A DNA stretch of 64,000 nt from JALZAI01 sp038207565 (GCA_038207565.1 JBBQZQ010000020.1:7084-71083), one strand, 5' to 3'; counted from the first letter of the stretch, positions 33,035 to 43,897 are shown. The notes: generated from the sequence alone by a model not told the origin. Made by a program: numbers and translations.

Positions 33035-35319
33035 GCGTGCTCCTTCGCGGCGGTCGGGGCGGACGAATCCTGCACGGCCTGCCAGATGCGGTGCGGTGCG
33101 GTCGGCATATCGATGTGACGCACCCCTAGGTGCGACACCGCGTCGACGACGGCGTTCTGCACGGCCGGCGTCGAACCGATCGTGCCGGCCTCGCCGATGC
33201 CCTTGGCGCCGAGCGGGTTCAGCGGCGTCTCGGTCTCCATGTCCAGCAGCTCGAAGCTGGGCAGCTCCGTCGCGGAGATGATCGGGTAGTCGGCGAGGGT
33301 CGTCGTGAGCGGATTGCCGTCCTCGTCGTAGAGGACCTCTTCGTACAACGCCTGGGCCACCCCCTGCGCGATACCGCCGTGGCGCTGACCTTCGGCGAGC
33401 AGCGGGTTCAGGATGCGTCCGGCGTCGTCGACGGTGACGATGCGCTGCAGGGTCGCCTGGCCGGTGCCGGTGTCGACCTCGACCACGGCGAGGTGCGCCC
33501 CGAACGGGAAGGTGGGCGCGTTCGCGGTGAACGTGGTGTGCACCATCAGCTGCTCGTCGGCGGCGAGCTCGGCGAATGTAACGCCGGTGTCCGTGCCGGC
33601 GACGATGAGACCGGCGCGCGCCTGGTCGACGACGAGGTCGTCGGGATTGGCCTCGAGCCGCTCTGCGGCGCGCTTCTTGGCGAGCTCGACCAGCTCGACC
33701 GACGCCTGGTGCACTGCGGCGCCGCCCTGCTGCAGGCTCCGGCTGCCCATCGTGCCGTAACCCTTGGGCACGATGTCGGTGTCGCCGTGTAACACCGTGA
33801 TCTTCTCGATCGGGACACCGGTCTGGTCGCTGACGATCATCGCCCAGGCGGTGGCGTGGCCCTGACCGTGCGGGGACGTGCCCGTCAGCACTGTCACCGT
33901 CCCGTCGGAATGAACCTCCACCTCGGCATCCTCGGCCGGGAGCTTGGTACCACCTCCGGTGATCTCGACGTAGACCGACAGCCCTAGACCCAGCTGGCGT
34001 ACGGCGCCCGAGGCGCGGCGGCGTTCCTGCTCGGCGCGCAGTGCCGGATAGTCGGCTGCCTCGAGGACCTTGTCCAGCGCGACCGTGTAGTCACCGCTGT
34101 CATAGGTCGCACCGGACCCATTCGGACGCGGCTCGCTGAAGGGGGCAAGGAGATTGCGGCGGCGCACCTCGGCAGGGTCCATGCCGATCTCGGCGGCGAA
34201 CATGTCGATCGCCCGTTCGATGGCGGCTGTCGCCTCGGGTCGGCCGGCACCGCGGTAGGCCCCGGTCGGCGTGGTGTTGGTGACGATGCTGCGTGCGTAA
34301 CCGGTGACCTTGTCGATGTCATAGACGGCCGGGGCCATCATGAGCGTCAACGCCGGGAGAACCGCACCCAGTCGCGGGTAGGCGCCCGCGTCCTGGTCGA
34401 CGGTCAGCGAGTACGCCGTGATGGTGCCGTCTCGCCGCCCGCCGATCGCGACGATCTGTTGCTGGGCCCGCCCGTGGACGAGACCGGTCATGTTCTCCGA
34501 CCGCGATTCGGCCCACCGCACCGGGCGTCCCGCGCGCTGCGCAAGCGTGGCGACCAGGGCGAACTCGGGATCAGCCCCGATCTTGGCGCCGAAGCCACCC
34601 CCGACGTCGGGGGTGCGGACGTGCACCTTGGCGCGGTCGATACCCAGCCAACCGGCCACCTGCGTCTGGACGTCCTGTGCGTTCTGGTTCGAACACCACA
34701 GCGTCACCCGGCCGTCGGCACCCCAGCTGGCCGCTGCTGCGCGAGACTCGAGCGGAACCGGCGCCACCCGCTGGTTGACGACGGCCTGGCGGACGACGAC
34801 CTCACAGCCCTCGAAGAAGTCCGCGGGTTCAGGCTTTCCGAAGGTCGCGGTCACATTTGTTCCGGCGTCCGGGAACAGCAAGGTGTCCGATTCGGCAGCC
34901 TCCGTCGCCCCGATCACTGCGGGCAGCGGTTCGAATTCGACATCCACCAGCTCGATGGCGTCCTCGCCCTGCAGCCGCGTCTCGGTGAGGACCGCGGCGA
35001 TCGGTTCGCCCACGAACCGGACGACCTCGCTAGCCAGCCAGGGACGAATCATGCTCGCCTCGTACATCGGCATCGACGGCGCCATCGGCGTCAGGTCGGC
35101 GAGGTCCGCGGCCGTCCACACCCCGACGACCCCCGGCGCCTCCCGCGCGGCGGACGCGTCGAGCGACACGACGCGTCCGTGGGCCATCGGGGAACGGACG
35201 AAGGTCAGGTAGGTAGCGCCATCCAGCTCCGCCGCCCGCAGGTCGGCTGTGTACACCCCACCTGTCGTGATCAGCTTCGGGTCCTCGACCCGCACCACCC
35301 GCGTGCCCAGAATGCTCAT
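33031..35319 (-). CDS. Molybdenum-binding large subunit, form II CO-dehydrogenase/xanthine dehydrogenase-like
   Basis: A 762-residue molybdopterin subunit beginning MSILGTRVVRVEDPKLITTG. The active-site loop reads AYRGAGR (residues 354-360), the form II signature, not the AYRCSFR with the selenylated/Cu-binding Cys of genuine aerobic CO dehydrogenase. The catalytic Glu is in KGIGEAGTIG near the C-terminus, and molybdopterin contacts such as GGGFGAK (about 240-246) are present. It is therefore an aldehyde/purine/CO-type hydroxylase of unknown substrate rather than a proven CO oxidiser. ATG 35319. No maturation (coxD/E/F-like) genes lie in the operon. Confidence 0.9.
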   Translation of the reverse strand: MSILGTRVVRVEDPKLITTGGVYTADLRAAELDGATYLTFVRSPMAHGRVVSLDASAAREAPGVVGVWTAADLADLTPMAPSMPMYEASMIRPWLASEVVRFVGEPIAAVLTETRLQGEDAIELVDVEFEPLPAVIGATEAAESDTLLFPDAGTNVTATFGKPEPADFFEGCEVVVRQAVVNQRVAPVPLESRAAAASWGADGRVTLWCSNQNAQDVQTQVAGWLGIDRAKVHVRTPDVGGGFGAKIGADPEFALVATLAQRAGRPVRWAESRSENMTGLVHGRAQQQIVAIGGRRDGTITAYSLTVDQDAGAYPRLGAVLPALTLMMAPAVYDIDKVTGYARSIVTNTTPTGAYRGAGRPEATAAIERAIDMFAAEIGMDPAEVRRRNLLAPFSEPRPNGSGATYDSGDYTVALDKVLEAADYPALRAEQERRRASGAVRQLGLGLSVYVEITGGGTKLPAEDAEVEVHSDGTVTVLTGTSPHGQGHATAWAMIVSDQTGVPIEKITVLHGDTDIVPKGYGTMGSRSLQQGGAAVHQASVELVELAKKRAAERLEANPDDLVVDQARAGLIVAGTDTGVTFAELAADEQLMVHTTFTANAPTFPFGAHLAVVEVDTGTGQATLQRIVTVDDAGRILNPLLAEGQRHGGIAQGVAQALYEEVLYDEDGNPLTTTLADYPIISATELPSFELLDMETETPLNPLGAKGIGEAGTIGSTPAVQNAVVDAVSHLGVRHIDMPTAPHRIWQAVQDSSAPTAAKEHA

Positions 35320-35621
35320 GTAAGCCTGTCCGTTCTCTGCTCGTGCTGTGCTGGCGCCTTGCCGAACGTTGCCATGACCGGCGCCGCGCCCCGACACCGC
35401 CCCGCGTCACCGCTCGAACCCGGGTTGGTCACTCCGCTCGATGTACCGGCATCGATAAGCGTCGGCACGCAGTGGATCGTGGCACGCAGATGTCCTCAGG
35501 GCCGCGGCGGCGACGTCCAGGTGCGGAGCGAGTGCGACGGTGCCGGTCACCAACACCGCGTGCGGGCCGGTGAACACGGCGAGCAGGTCGGGCACAGCGA
35601 CGACACGCATACGATCCGTGG

Positions 35622-37199
35622 ATGGACGGTCCCGTGAGCGCCGAGTTGAACGCCTTGTCCTTCGAGCCCCTGACCCCGACCGCGTATCTCGACCGGGCAG
35701 CGGCCGCTCATGGCGACCGGGTCGCGGTGGTCGACGGGACCGATCGGTGGACCTATGCCGAACTGCACGAGCGGTGCCGTCGCCTGGCGGGCGCGCTGGC
35801 GCCGTCGGCCGCGGGTCGTCCGGTCGCGGTGCTGGCCGCGAATACCCACGAACTGCTGGAGGCCAACTACGGGGTGCCGTGGGCCGGCGTACCCCTGGTC
35901 GCGATCAACACGCGCCTGTCCGCGGACGAGGTGGCCTACATCCTCGAGCACTGCGAGGCTTCGGTCCTGATACACGACCCGAGCTTCGACTCGCTCGTCG
36001 ACACCGCGCTGACACGACTGTCGGGTGCGCCGACGCGGATACGGACGGGCGAAGAGTACGAAGCGCTGCTCGCCGACGCGCAACCGCAGGCGGTCCGTCC
36101 CACCGATGAACGAAGCCTGTTGTCGATCAACTACACCTCCGGCACCACAGGCAAACCCAAGGGCGTGATGTACCACCACCGAGGTGCCTACCTGCAGGCG
36201 CTGGCCATGGTCGGGCACACCGGACTGTCGCCGTCGTCGGTGCATCTGTGGACGCTGCCGATGTTCCACTGCAACGGGTGGTGCTTCCCGTGGGCGGTGA
36301 CGGCAGCGGGCGCCACCCACGTGTGCCTGCCGAAACTCGACCCGGCGGAGGTGTGGCGCCTCATCCGTGACGAGGGTGTGACCCATCTGAACGGCGCGCC
36401 GACGGTGTTGTCGATGCTGGCATACGCGGCTGAAGCGGCGCCCGTGGAGTCGACGGTGCGGGTGGCGACCGGCGGCGCGCCGCCGTCACCGGCCATCCTG
36501 CGGCGGATGGACGAACTGGGCTTCGACGTCACACACCTCTATGGCCTCACCGAGACATTCGGGCCGGCGATGATCTGCGACTGGCGTCCGGAATGGAACG
36601 ACCTCGACGCTGACGCCCAGGCCAGGCTGAAGGCGCGGCAGGGCGTCGGAAACCTGATTTCCTGCGCCGTGCGAGTGATCGCCGAGGACGGGGCGGACGT
36701 CGCGCATGACGGCACCGCGACCGGGCAGATCGCGCTGCGCGGCAACAACGTCATGCTCGGCTATCTCAAGGACCCGGAGGCCACCCTCGCCGCTGCACCG
36801 GATGGCTGGTTCCGAACCGGAGACATCGGCGTGGTGCATCCCGACGGGTACGTGGAGCTTCGAGATCGGACCAAGGACGTCATCATCTCCGGCGGAGAGA
36901 ACATCGCATCGGTAGAGGTCGAGCAGGTGATCGCCGATCACCCGGCCGTTCGCGACGTGGCTGTCATCGCGATTCCCGACGAGAAGTGGGGTGAGGTCCC
37001 GGCCGCCTACGTAACCCTTCAGGACGGGGCATCGGTCAGCGAGGAGGAGATCATCGAGTTCGTCAAGGAAAGGCTTGCGCGTTTCAAGGCCCCCAAGTCC
37101 GTCGCGTTCGGGGAGCTCCCGAAGACATCCACCGGGAAGATTCAGAAGTTCGTGCTCCGCGACAAGGCATGGGCCGACAGAGAACACCGGATTCAATGA
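35622..37199 (+). CDS. AMP-forming acyl-CoA synthetase (FadD-like)
   Basis: A 525-residue adenylate-forming enzyme. The phosphate-binding loop is INYTSGTTGKPKGVMYHHRG (about 168-187). Core motifs LYGLTETFGP (about 307), GYLKDPEAT, GWFRTGDIG and the hinge RTKDVIISGGENI follow, ending with the catalytic Lys in PKTSTGKIQKF. Family members activate medium or long-chain fatty acids, or other carboxylates, to CoA thioesters through an acyl-AMP; the binding pocket does not reveal chain length. Start ATG 35622; GTG 35637 is possible. It diverges from the oxidoreductase operon. Confidence 0.92.
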   Translation: MDGPVSAELNALSFEPLTPTAYLDRAAAAHGDRVAVVDGTDRWTYAELHERCRRLAGALAPSAAGRPVAVLAANTHELLEANYGVPWAGVPLVAINTRLSADEVAYILEHCEASVLIHDPSFDSLVDTALTRLSGAPTRIRTGEEYEALLADAQPQAVRPTDERSLLSINYTSGTTGKPKGVMYHHRGAYLQALAMVGHTGLSPSSVHLWTLPMFHCNGWCFPWAVTAAGATHVCLPKLDPAEVWRLIRDEGVTHLNGAPTVLSMLAYAAEAAPVESTVRVATGGAPPSPAILRRMDELGFDVTHLYGLTETFGPAMICDWRPEWNDLDADAQARLKARQGVGNLISCAVRVIAEDGADVAHDGTATGQIALRGNNVMLGYLKDPEATLAAAPDGWFRTGDIGVVHPDGYVELRDRTKDVIISGGENIASVEVEQVIADHPAVRDVAVIAIPDEKWGEVPAAYVTLQDGASVSEEEIIEFVKERLARFKAPKSVAFGELPKTSTGKIQKFVLRDKAWADREHRIQ

Positions 37200-37365
37200 C
37201 CCGCCGCGAGTTCTGATCGATCACCGCGCAGTCGTGTTCACTGCCGCACGTGGGGGCGCTGGCTCACGGGCTGATGCGTGACCTGACACCGGACAGGACG
37301 CTGGTCGGACGCTGCTGCCCGCCCATGCAAACGCTGCACCGGCCGGGGTGTTACCGGCTCGCGTC

Positions 37366-37860
37366 TCAGGTCCTACGGTTCAGGCCGTAGAGGGTGAACC
37401 ACACGGTCTTGCCCGGCCCCGGGTAATGATGCTGGAAGCCCCACCCGGTCGCCATACTGGCCACGAGGTACAGGCCGCCGCCCGACCTGTTCGTCATCCC
37501 GTGGGGCTCATCCGGGAACAGCGGCCGACTGTCTGCGCGGTCGGCAACCGCGACATGCACCGAAGGTGGCGTGACATGAACGCTGACCTCCACCTCCGGT
37601 CGCCCATGACGCACGGCATTGCTCACCAGCTCTGAGGTCAGCAGGATCGCGTCCTCAGCGAGGTCGGGAGGCAGTCCCACGTCGCTCGCGAGCCAGCTGC
37701 GGGTCAGCTGGACCGCGTCCGCGGAATCTGGCAGGACGAGCACCTGGCGCGCGCCCTGCTGCGCGGTCCCGGACACGTGATGGATGGGATTCTGCCGCGT
37801 CGCATCCGCGTCAACCCCCGGCGCGTCGGTGAAACCTCGGGGGTCAATAGTGCTGCTCAT
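37366..37860 (-). CDS. HATPase anti-sigma / regulatory kinase (RsbW-like)
   Basis: A 164-residue protein with about 45 disordered N-terminal residues, then a GHKL domain: ILLTSELVSNAVRHGRPEVE (N-box), VAVADRADSRPLFP, SGGGLYLVASMATGWGF and GKTVWFTLYG. ATG 37860 (MSSTIDPRG) is preferred to the upstream ATG. It is clearly a paralogue of 43175-43666, with the same arrangement from 'QVLVLPDS' onward. The G1 loop reads SGGGL where others have GRGL. Partner unknown. Confidence 0.85.
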   Translation of the reverse strand: MSSTIDPRGFTDAPGVDADATRQNPIHHVSGTAQQGARQVLVLPDSADAVQLTRSWLASDVGLPPDLAEDAILLTSELVSNAVRHGRPEVEVSVHVTPPSVHVAVADRADSRPLFPDEPHGMTNRSGGGLYLVASMATGWGFQHHYPGPGKTVWFTLYGLNRRT

Positions 37861-38170
37861 TGCTGCACCCCTGCGCGGCGTCGCAGCCCGACACACGCAT
37901 CAACGCTGCATCGCGCGGGTTGCCCGGCGCGACGGCTACTGACAGTTCGGGCCTGAGCTCGACGCTCCCGTTTCCTCCCACGGCGACCCGACGGCTGATT
38001 CCCAACCACCGCAGAGTGTACCCATTCGGACATCTCGCTTCCAGGGTCTGGCCGGGCTAATGCGCTACCCGGCCAAGACCGGTGACCGCGGCACGGACCG
38101 GGTGAGGTGCTGGGTGGGGTTGGCTGATCTGCAGACCTGTGTGCGACAGTGGTCCGCGAGGGAGCCGACT
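37861..38170. other. Divergent intergenic region
   Basis: 310 bases between the divergent kinase and WS/DGAT genes. Promoters for both must lie here, but I see no consensus element or coding frame that I trust. Confidence 0.5.
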
Positions 38171-39532
38171 GTGAGCAGTTCACGTCCGATTGCGCTGCTC
38201 GACGTACCGTGGCTTGCGATGGACACCCGGCGCCACCCGATGCATGTCGCCGGGTTGATCATCTGCGAGGCACCCGAGAATGCGGCCCCTCGTTTCGTTC
38301 ACGACATCGTTGACGACATGCGCCGATTCACGGCCGCGACCGACCCGTTCGACCGGCGCATGCACCGACGAGGGTGGGGGCGGATCTGGCCACGGTGGGA
38401 ATCGCAGGCCGACATGCAGCTCGACTACCGGCTGCAACAAGCTGCGTTGCCGTGGCCCGGCGGGGAGCGTGAGCTGGGTGCTCTCGTGTCGCGCCTGCAC
38501 AGGGCGCCGTTGGACCTCGGCGCCCCGTTGTGGGAGGTCCACGTCATCGAAGGTCTGGACCGGAACCGGTTTGCGATCTACGCAAAATTCCACCATTCGA
38601 TCGTCGACGGGGTCGGCGCCATCCGCATCCTGCGCTCTGCGCTGTCGACCGACCCTGCCGAACGGGATATGCCGCCGATGTGGGCTGTCTCGCGACCGAA
38701 GAGGCGAAGTCCAGGAGGAGGCGGGCCTGGCCGACGCGCCGGAGCGGCACGGATCGTCGGTGCGCTGGCGGGTGCGATAGGCGCATTACGAGACGGCCAA
38801 CGGGTCAAGCCCTATCGCGCACCCCGGTCGGTGCTCAACACCTCGATCACCTCGCAGCGCCGGATAGCGACACAGACCTACGACACCGCCCGCCTACGGC
38901 GCCTCTCAGTCGCGATGGGCGGCACGCTCAACGATGTCATGCTCGCCGTGTGCGCCACCGCCCTGCGCCGTTACCTGTTGGAGATCGACGCCCTGCCGGC
39001 GGAACCACTCATGGCAGCCATGCCGGTGTCCGTCCGTCCGGCAGACGGCGCAGACACAGGAAACGCGATCTCCTTCGCCTTCGCATCATTGGCCACCAAC
39101 ATCGAGAACGGACGCGAGCGAACAGCGGCGATCATGGCCTCCGCGGCCCGGGCGAAGGCGCACCTCGCCCGGCTTCCCAAAGATGCGATTGACGCCTACA
39201 CCGTCATGACGATGGGCCGATTCATCTTGACCCAGGTCCTGGGCTTGGGGGCCAAGACTCCGCCCATGTTCAATGTTGCGATCTCCAACCTCCCCGGACC
39301 GCAGAAAGATTTGTACTACAACGGCGCGAAGGTCGTGGAGATCTATCCGATCTCGGTGCTGCAGAGCGGCCAGGCACTCAACATCACCGCGCTCTCCTAC
39401 GGTGAACGGCTCAATTTCGCCTTCACTGCGTGCGCATCGTCGCTGCCGCAGGTGCAACGGCTCTCGGTGTATTGCGGCGATGCCCTCGACGAACTGGATG
39501 CGGAGTTCAACGTTGCGGTCGAGGTGTCGTGA
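38171..39532 (+). CDS. Wax ester synthase / diacylglycerol acyltransferase (WS/DGAT)
   Basis: A 453-residue protein from GTG 38171, which has GAGGGAG about 8 bases upstream. The catalytic HHxxxDG is HHSIVDG (about residues 141-147). Other family blocks are LLDVPWLAMDT at the start, PLWEVHVIEGL, LNDVMLAVCATALRRYL, NVAISNLPGP and a C-terminal 'LSYGERLNFAFTACASSLPQ'. It esterifies fatty acyl-CoA to diacylglycerol or fatty alcohol, storing lipid in inclusions; it typically acts at the membrane or lipid-body surface. The acyl-CoA synthetase upstream and acyl-CoA dehydrogenase downstream fit lipid metabolism but are not in one operon. Confidence 0.92.
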   Translation: MSSSRPIALLDVPWLAMDTRRHPMHVAGLIICEAPENAAPRFVHDIVDDMRRFTAATDPFDRRMHRRGWGRIWPRWESQADMQLDYRLQQAALPWPGGERELGALVSRLHRAPLDLGAPLWEVHVIEGLDRNRFAIYAKFHHSIVDGVGAIRILRSALSTDPAERDMPPMWAVSRPKRRSPGGGGPGRRAGAARIVGALAGAIGALRDGQRVKPYRAPRSVLNTSITSQRRIATQTYDTARLRRLSVAMGGTLNDVMLAVCATALRRYLLEIDALPAEPLMAAMPVSVRPADGADTGNAISFAFASLATNIENGRERTAAIMASAARAKAHLARLPKDAIDAYTVMTMGRFILTQVLGLGAKTPPMFNVAISNLPGPQKDLYYNGAKVVEIYPISVLQSGQALNITALSYGERLNFAFTACASSLPQVQRLSVYCGDALDELDAEFNVAVEVS

Positions 39533-39634
39533 TCAGCATAGCCAGAGTGCCGTTCGGTTAGACACTCATCCGGCCAGGGAAGCGTGCCGAGTAAGCAGGT
39601 GCCGATATCCGGTCCGCAGAACAGGAGAAACCAG

Positions 39635-39859
39635 ATGAACTTCAGCAAGATCAAGTCGATGGCCGAGCAGCAGCTGCGAGACCCGAAACGTCGCGCCAAG
39701 GCCCAGCAACTGATGGAGACGGCGAAGCAGAAGGTCGCAGCTCGTCGTTCCAAGTCGACCGAGCAGCCGATCTCACCGCCGACCGTGCAGCCGACCGTGC
39801 AGCCGACCGTGCAGCCGACCGTGCACCCGACCGTGCAGGACCCGGACACACTGCGATAA
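39635..39859 (+). CDS. Small basic protein with a (PTVQ)n tail
   Basis: A 74-residue protein with a good ribosome-binding site (AGGAG 7 bases before ATG 39635). The first 40 residues form a Lys/Arg-rich helix (MNFSKIKSMAEQQLRDPKRR, then AKAQQLMETAKQKVAARRS). The tail is PTVQ repeated four to five times from a 12-base DNA repeat. There is no signal peptide. No family is assigned with confidence, though it recalls short Rv0909/CsbD-like antitoxin or stress proteins that begin with a 'KAKelaeknpdk' helix. Confidence 0.65.
   Translation: MNFSKIKSMAEQQLRDPKRRAKAQQLMETAKQKVAARRSKSTEQPISPPTVQPTVQPTVQPTVHPTVQDPDTLR
39779..39838. repeat. Five 12-base tandem units (ccgaccgtgcag)
   Basis: Units begin at 39779, 39791, 39803, 39815 and 39827; only the fourth differs (last base c). 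They encode the PTVQ repeats of the small protein. The near-identity suggests recent slippage expansion; changes in copy number stay in frame. Confidence 0.95.
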
Positions 39860-39881
39860 CCGGCCGCGCGGCGACAACCTG

Positions 39882-39917
39882 GCCGACCTACAGCTTGCCG
39901 ACCTACAGCTTGCCGAC

Positions 39918-39926
<9 letters not shown>
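39882..39926. repeat. Three 15-base tandem units covering the ABC-F stop
   Basis: gccgacctacagctt occurs at 39882-39896 and 39897-39911, with gccgacctacagctc at 39912-39926. On the minus strand each unit contains a TAG in the ABC-F frame, so the stop codon has been copied with the repeat and the duplicated part lies downstream of the gene. Confidence 0.9.
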
Positions 39927-41558
<1,632 letters not shown>

Positions 41559-41634
41559 ACCTGACGACGCTAGCCACGTCGTCCTGCTGGCCGGAACCCG
41601 CCACCGGTTCGGGTTCGGACGATGGCCGGTTGCC

Positions 41635-42060
41635 TCACCGTCGGTCAGGACGCCGTCGAATGCCGGGCAGCTCTCCGGTTTCGAGGTAGCGCTCCGCCAG
41701 AGCCGGCGACGCGCATGACAACCAACCGTCGACGAGTGCGTCGCGTAAGGCCTTGCGAGTGACCTTGTTCAGCTGAACCAGAACGGCCGGATATCCGTTG
41801 AAATGCGCAATCGTGAAGAAGGACGTGGGATGCGCAGCCAGCACGGATTCCTTCTCGCCAAGGTCCGACACGACGATGGCCATGATCGGTCCCTCGGGAG
41901 GCGCAGCATCGCCGAACCGCTTGAGGTCCGCCTTGCTGAACGGCCGGTCCCAGGCGAACGCTCGCCCGGTGACCGACCAGGTGCGGTTGCCATGGCGAAC
42001 GCCCGCGCTGACCTCGGGCAACGCGAGGGCCAGCCGGGCGGCGGCGTCGGCCGTGACCAT
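41635..42060 (-). CDS. MmcQ/YjbR-family protein
   Basis: A 141-residue protein: LALALPEVSAGVRHGNRTWS, VTGRAFAWDRPFSKADLKRF, FFTIAHFNGYPAVLVQLNKV and ALVDGWLSCASPALAERYL. The pattern of an early 'lPe......g...f.v.gk.fa....' followed by 'yl....W' is that of MmcQ/YjbR proteins, which have a CyaY-like fold and a proposed DNA-binding role without a known reaction. The start codon is ATG 42060. It lies 77 bases from the ABC-F start on the same strand, so it could be cotranscribed. Confidence 0.88.
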   Translation of the reverse strand: MVTADAAARLALALPEVSAGVRHGNRTWSVTGRAFAWDRPFSKADLKRFGDAAPPEGPIMAIVVSDLGEKESVLAAHPTSFFTIAHFNGYPAVLVQLNKVTRKALRDALVDGWLSCASPALAERYLETGELPGIRRRPDRR

Positions 42061-42319
42061 GCGCGCACACTAACGCTGACATGGCACGCGACGTACGCAA
42101 CCGCAGAGCGACGTCGGCCCCCTCCCGTCGCTGCGGCGCCATCCGTCTGCTCGCGCAGACCCACCGGTGCCCATGTCCTCGGCGTAGGTTTAGTATTCAA
42201 CGGCTCAAGCTCGGTTCCGGGCAGGACTTTGATCGGATCGAAGGCGTTTCAAGGCCAGGTCAGGTCGTCCTGGCGGCAAGGCGTTGTCGGCATAGTTAGG
42301 TCAGAGCGGAGGTCTGGGC

Positions 42320-42712
42320 ATGAACGATTCCGAGGCGCGCCGGCCGACATTCGACGTCGCACTTCAGCACCCGGATGGGGATGTCGAACTGGTGCTGTCC
42401 GGCGAGCTGGATATCGCCGGGGCCCCGATCCTGCGCGCGGCACTCGACCCGGTCGTACGCGACGGTCAGCGCGACGTGCGATTGAACTTGTCTGGGCTGA
42501 AATTTCTCGATGCCGCCGGACTCGGCGCGATGGCCTCGGTCGCCGGGCAACTAGCCCGGCTCGGGGGCCGGTTGACACTGACGGCGCCGCGCGGCATCCC
42601 GCTACGGGCCTTGAGCATCACCGGAATGCTCGACCGATTAACTGCTGATTACGAAACTCCAGCTGCCGGCAGTCGAGAGATAGCGACACCGCAAACCGGT
42701 TCGCAGACTTGA
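42320..42712 (+). CDS. STAS-domain anti-sigma antagonist, lacking the phosphorylatable Ser
   Basis: A 130-residue protein with the SpoIIAA/RsbV fold: GDVELVLSGELDIAGAPILR, then VRLNLSGLKFLDAAGLGAMA and a C-terminal helix to LTADYETP. In RsbV/SpoIIAA the motif is DSSG, and the second Ser is phosphorylated by the partner kinase. Here it is DAAG, so this protein may be permanently active or regulated otherwise. The stop overlaps the TTG start of a kinase (TTGA at 42709-42712), the usual antagonist-kinase gene pair. ATG 42320 follows GGAGG. Confidence 0.88.
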   Translation: MNDSEARRPTFDVALQHPDGDVELVLSGELDIAGAPILRAALDPVVRDGQRDVRLNLSGLKFLDAAGLGAMASVAGQLARLGGRLTLTAPRGIPLRALSITGMLDRLTADYETPAAGSREIATPQTGSQT

Positions 42713-43152
42713 CCGAATACGGCCCGGTGGCGGATGGGAGCGCGTCCAGCTATGAGCGCTCGATTGCGGCGAGCCCCCCGGCTGCAATGACGTTGCCGAC
42801 GACTGTCGATGCGCCGGCCGTGGCCCGTCGTCACCTGCGCAGCCACATCGGGAGCCTCTACCCAGCTGCTCTGGGCGACGCGCTCATTCTAACCAGCGAG
42901 CTGGTCAGCAACGCAGTTGTGCACGGTGAACCGGAGATCACACTGACCGTGCGAATCGGACCTTCGGCTCTGACGGTGATCGTGGCCGACGGGAGCCCTG
43001 AACTACCTTCGCCCATTCCGACACTCGCATCGCCGGAGAGCGTACGTGGTCGCGGTCTGGCCATCGTGGACGCCCTCGCCACCCGATGGGGGGTCATTCC
43101 GCGACCCGCGAAGCACGGCAAGGCCATCTGGTTTGTCCTGACCTACCGCTGA
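42709..43152 (+). CDS. HATPase anti-sigma / regulatory kinase paired with STAS protein
   Basis: A 147-residue GHKL kinase. The N-box is ILTSELVSNAVVHGEPEITL, then VIVADGSPELPSPIP, the GRGLAIVDALATRWGV loop and GKAIWFVLTYR. TTG 42709 overlaps the STAS stop. A later start (e.g. the ATG encoding MTLPTTVDA at about 42787) would still leave the whole domain, and the first 26 residues look unstructured. The direct coupling to the STAS gene argues that the two proteins bind each other. Confidence 0.86.
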   Translation: MTEYGPVADGSASSYERSIAASPPAAMTLPTTVDAPAVARRHLRSHIGSLYPAALGDALILTSELVSNAVVHGEPEITLTVRIGPSALTVIVADGSPELPSPIPTLASPESVRGRGLAIVDALATRWGVIPRPAKHGKAIWFVLTYR

Positions 43153-43174
43153 GGCGCGCGGAACCGAGGTCGGG

Positions 43175-43666
43175 CTAGCGCTGGCCATCGAGGGTGAACC
43201 AGACCGCCTTGCCCGACCCGCTGGGATGCGGAGTAACACCCCAGGCGGTAGCCAGGCTGACCACGAGGAACAATCCGCGCCCGGACTGCTGGGTCACGCC
43301 GGCGGGCCGGTCCGGGAATACGGGCATCGTGCTCGCTTGGTCTGTCACCGCAACATGTAGCGACGTGGGTGCGACGCGGACGCTCACAAGCACCTCTGGC
43401 CGGCCATAGCGTGTCGCGTTGCTCACCAGCTCGGAGGTCAACAGGATGGCGTCGCCAGCAAGCTCGTCGGGCACGCCGGCGACATCGTGGGCGAGCCATT
43501 GCCGGGCAACGCGGGCCGCGTCCATGGAGTCCGGAAGCACGCGAACCTGCTCAGCTCCCTGGCCCGCTGAGGTGGACTGCTGGATGTCGGTGTGTCGAGC
43601 GAGGAAGTCCGAGCCGCCGGATTGCACGTTGCCCCAAGCCCCGAAACCGTTCGCCGCACTCTGCAT
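43175..43666 (-). CDS. HATPase anti-sigma / regulatory kinase (RsbW-like)
   Basis: A 163-residue protein from ATG 43666 (MQSAANGFG). The GHKL domain has ILLTSELVSNATRYGRPEVL, SGRGLFLVVSLATAWGV and GKAVWFTLDGQR. It is a near paralogue of 37366-37860, with similar disordered N-termini followed by 'QVRVLPDS'. It converges with the STAS/kinase pair, only 22 bases from its end. Three such kinases within 6 kb suggest gene duplication and possible cross-talk. Confidence 0.86.
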   Translation of the reverse strand: MQSAANGFGAWGNVQSGGSDFLARHTDIQQSTSAGQGAEQVRVLPDSMDAARVARQWLAHDVAGVPDELAGDAILLTSELVSNATRYGRPEVLVSVRVAPTSLHVAVTDQASTMPVFPDRPAGVTQQSGRGLFLVVSLATAWGVTPHPSGSGKAVWFTLDGQR

Positions 43667-43897
43667 TGCTCGACTCCTGGACAGGTTACTGGCCGGCACG
43701 AACTACGTTGCGTCTGCGGGTCGCTGTCTGCACGGCGGTTGCTTGCTCCCGCGGCACTGCTTCGCTCGACCCGGCGGCTGCTTCCTAACCGACTGTGGCA
43801 TACCCAATCGGGCGACCCCGCTCACCGTCGGAACAGGCGTGCTGAAGCGACGATGGTGCCGGACCGGGGTGGTGGCCCGACCCGGCACCGGGCCCGG

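Noticed and set aside
31722..35319. Genuine aerobic CO dehydrogenase (coxMSL)
   Set aside because: The active-site loop is AYRGAGR (form II), not AYRCSFR, so no claim of CO oxidation and no cox gene names are given.
35407..35610. 67-residue minus-strand frame between the oxidoreductase operon and the acyl-CoA synthetase
   Set aside because: It sits in the divergent promoter region, lacks a ribosome site and matches nothing known.
37990..38030. SigF/SigB-type promoter (GGGTAC at 38018-38023, GGGTAT at 43800-43805, minus strand) for the anti-sigma kinases
   Set aside because: No GTTT-like -35 at proper spacing and distances of 130-160 bases from the start codons; the -10-like words alone are not enough.
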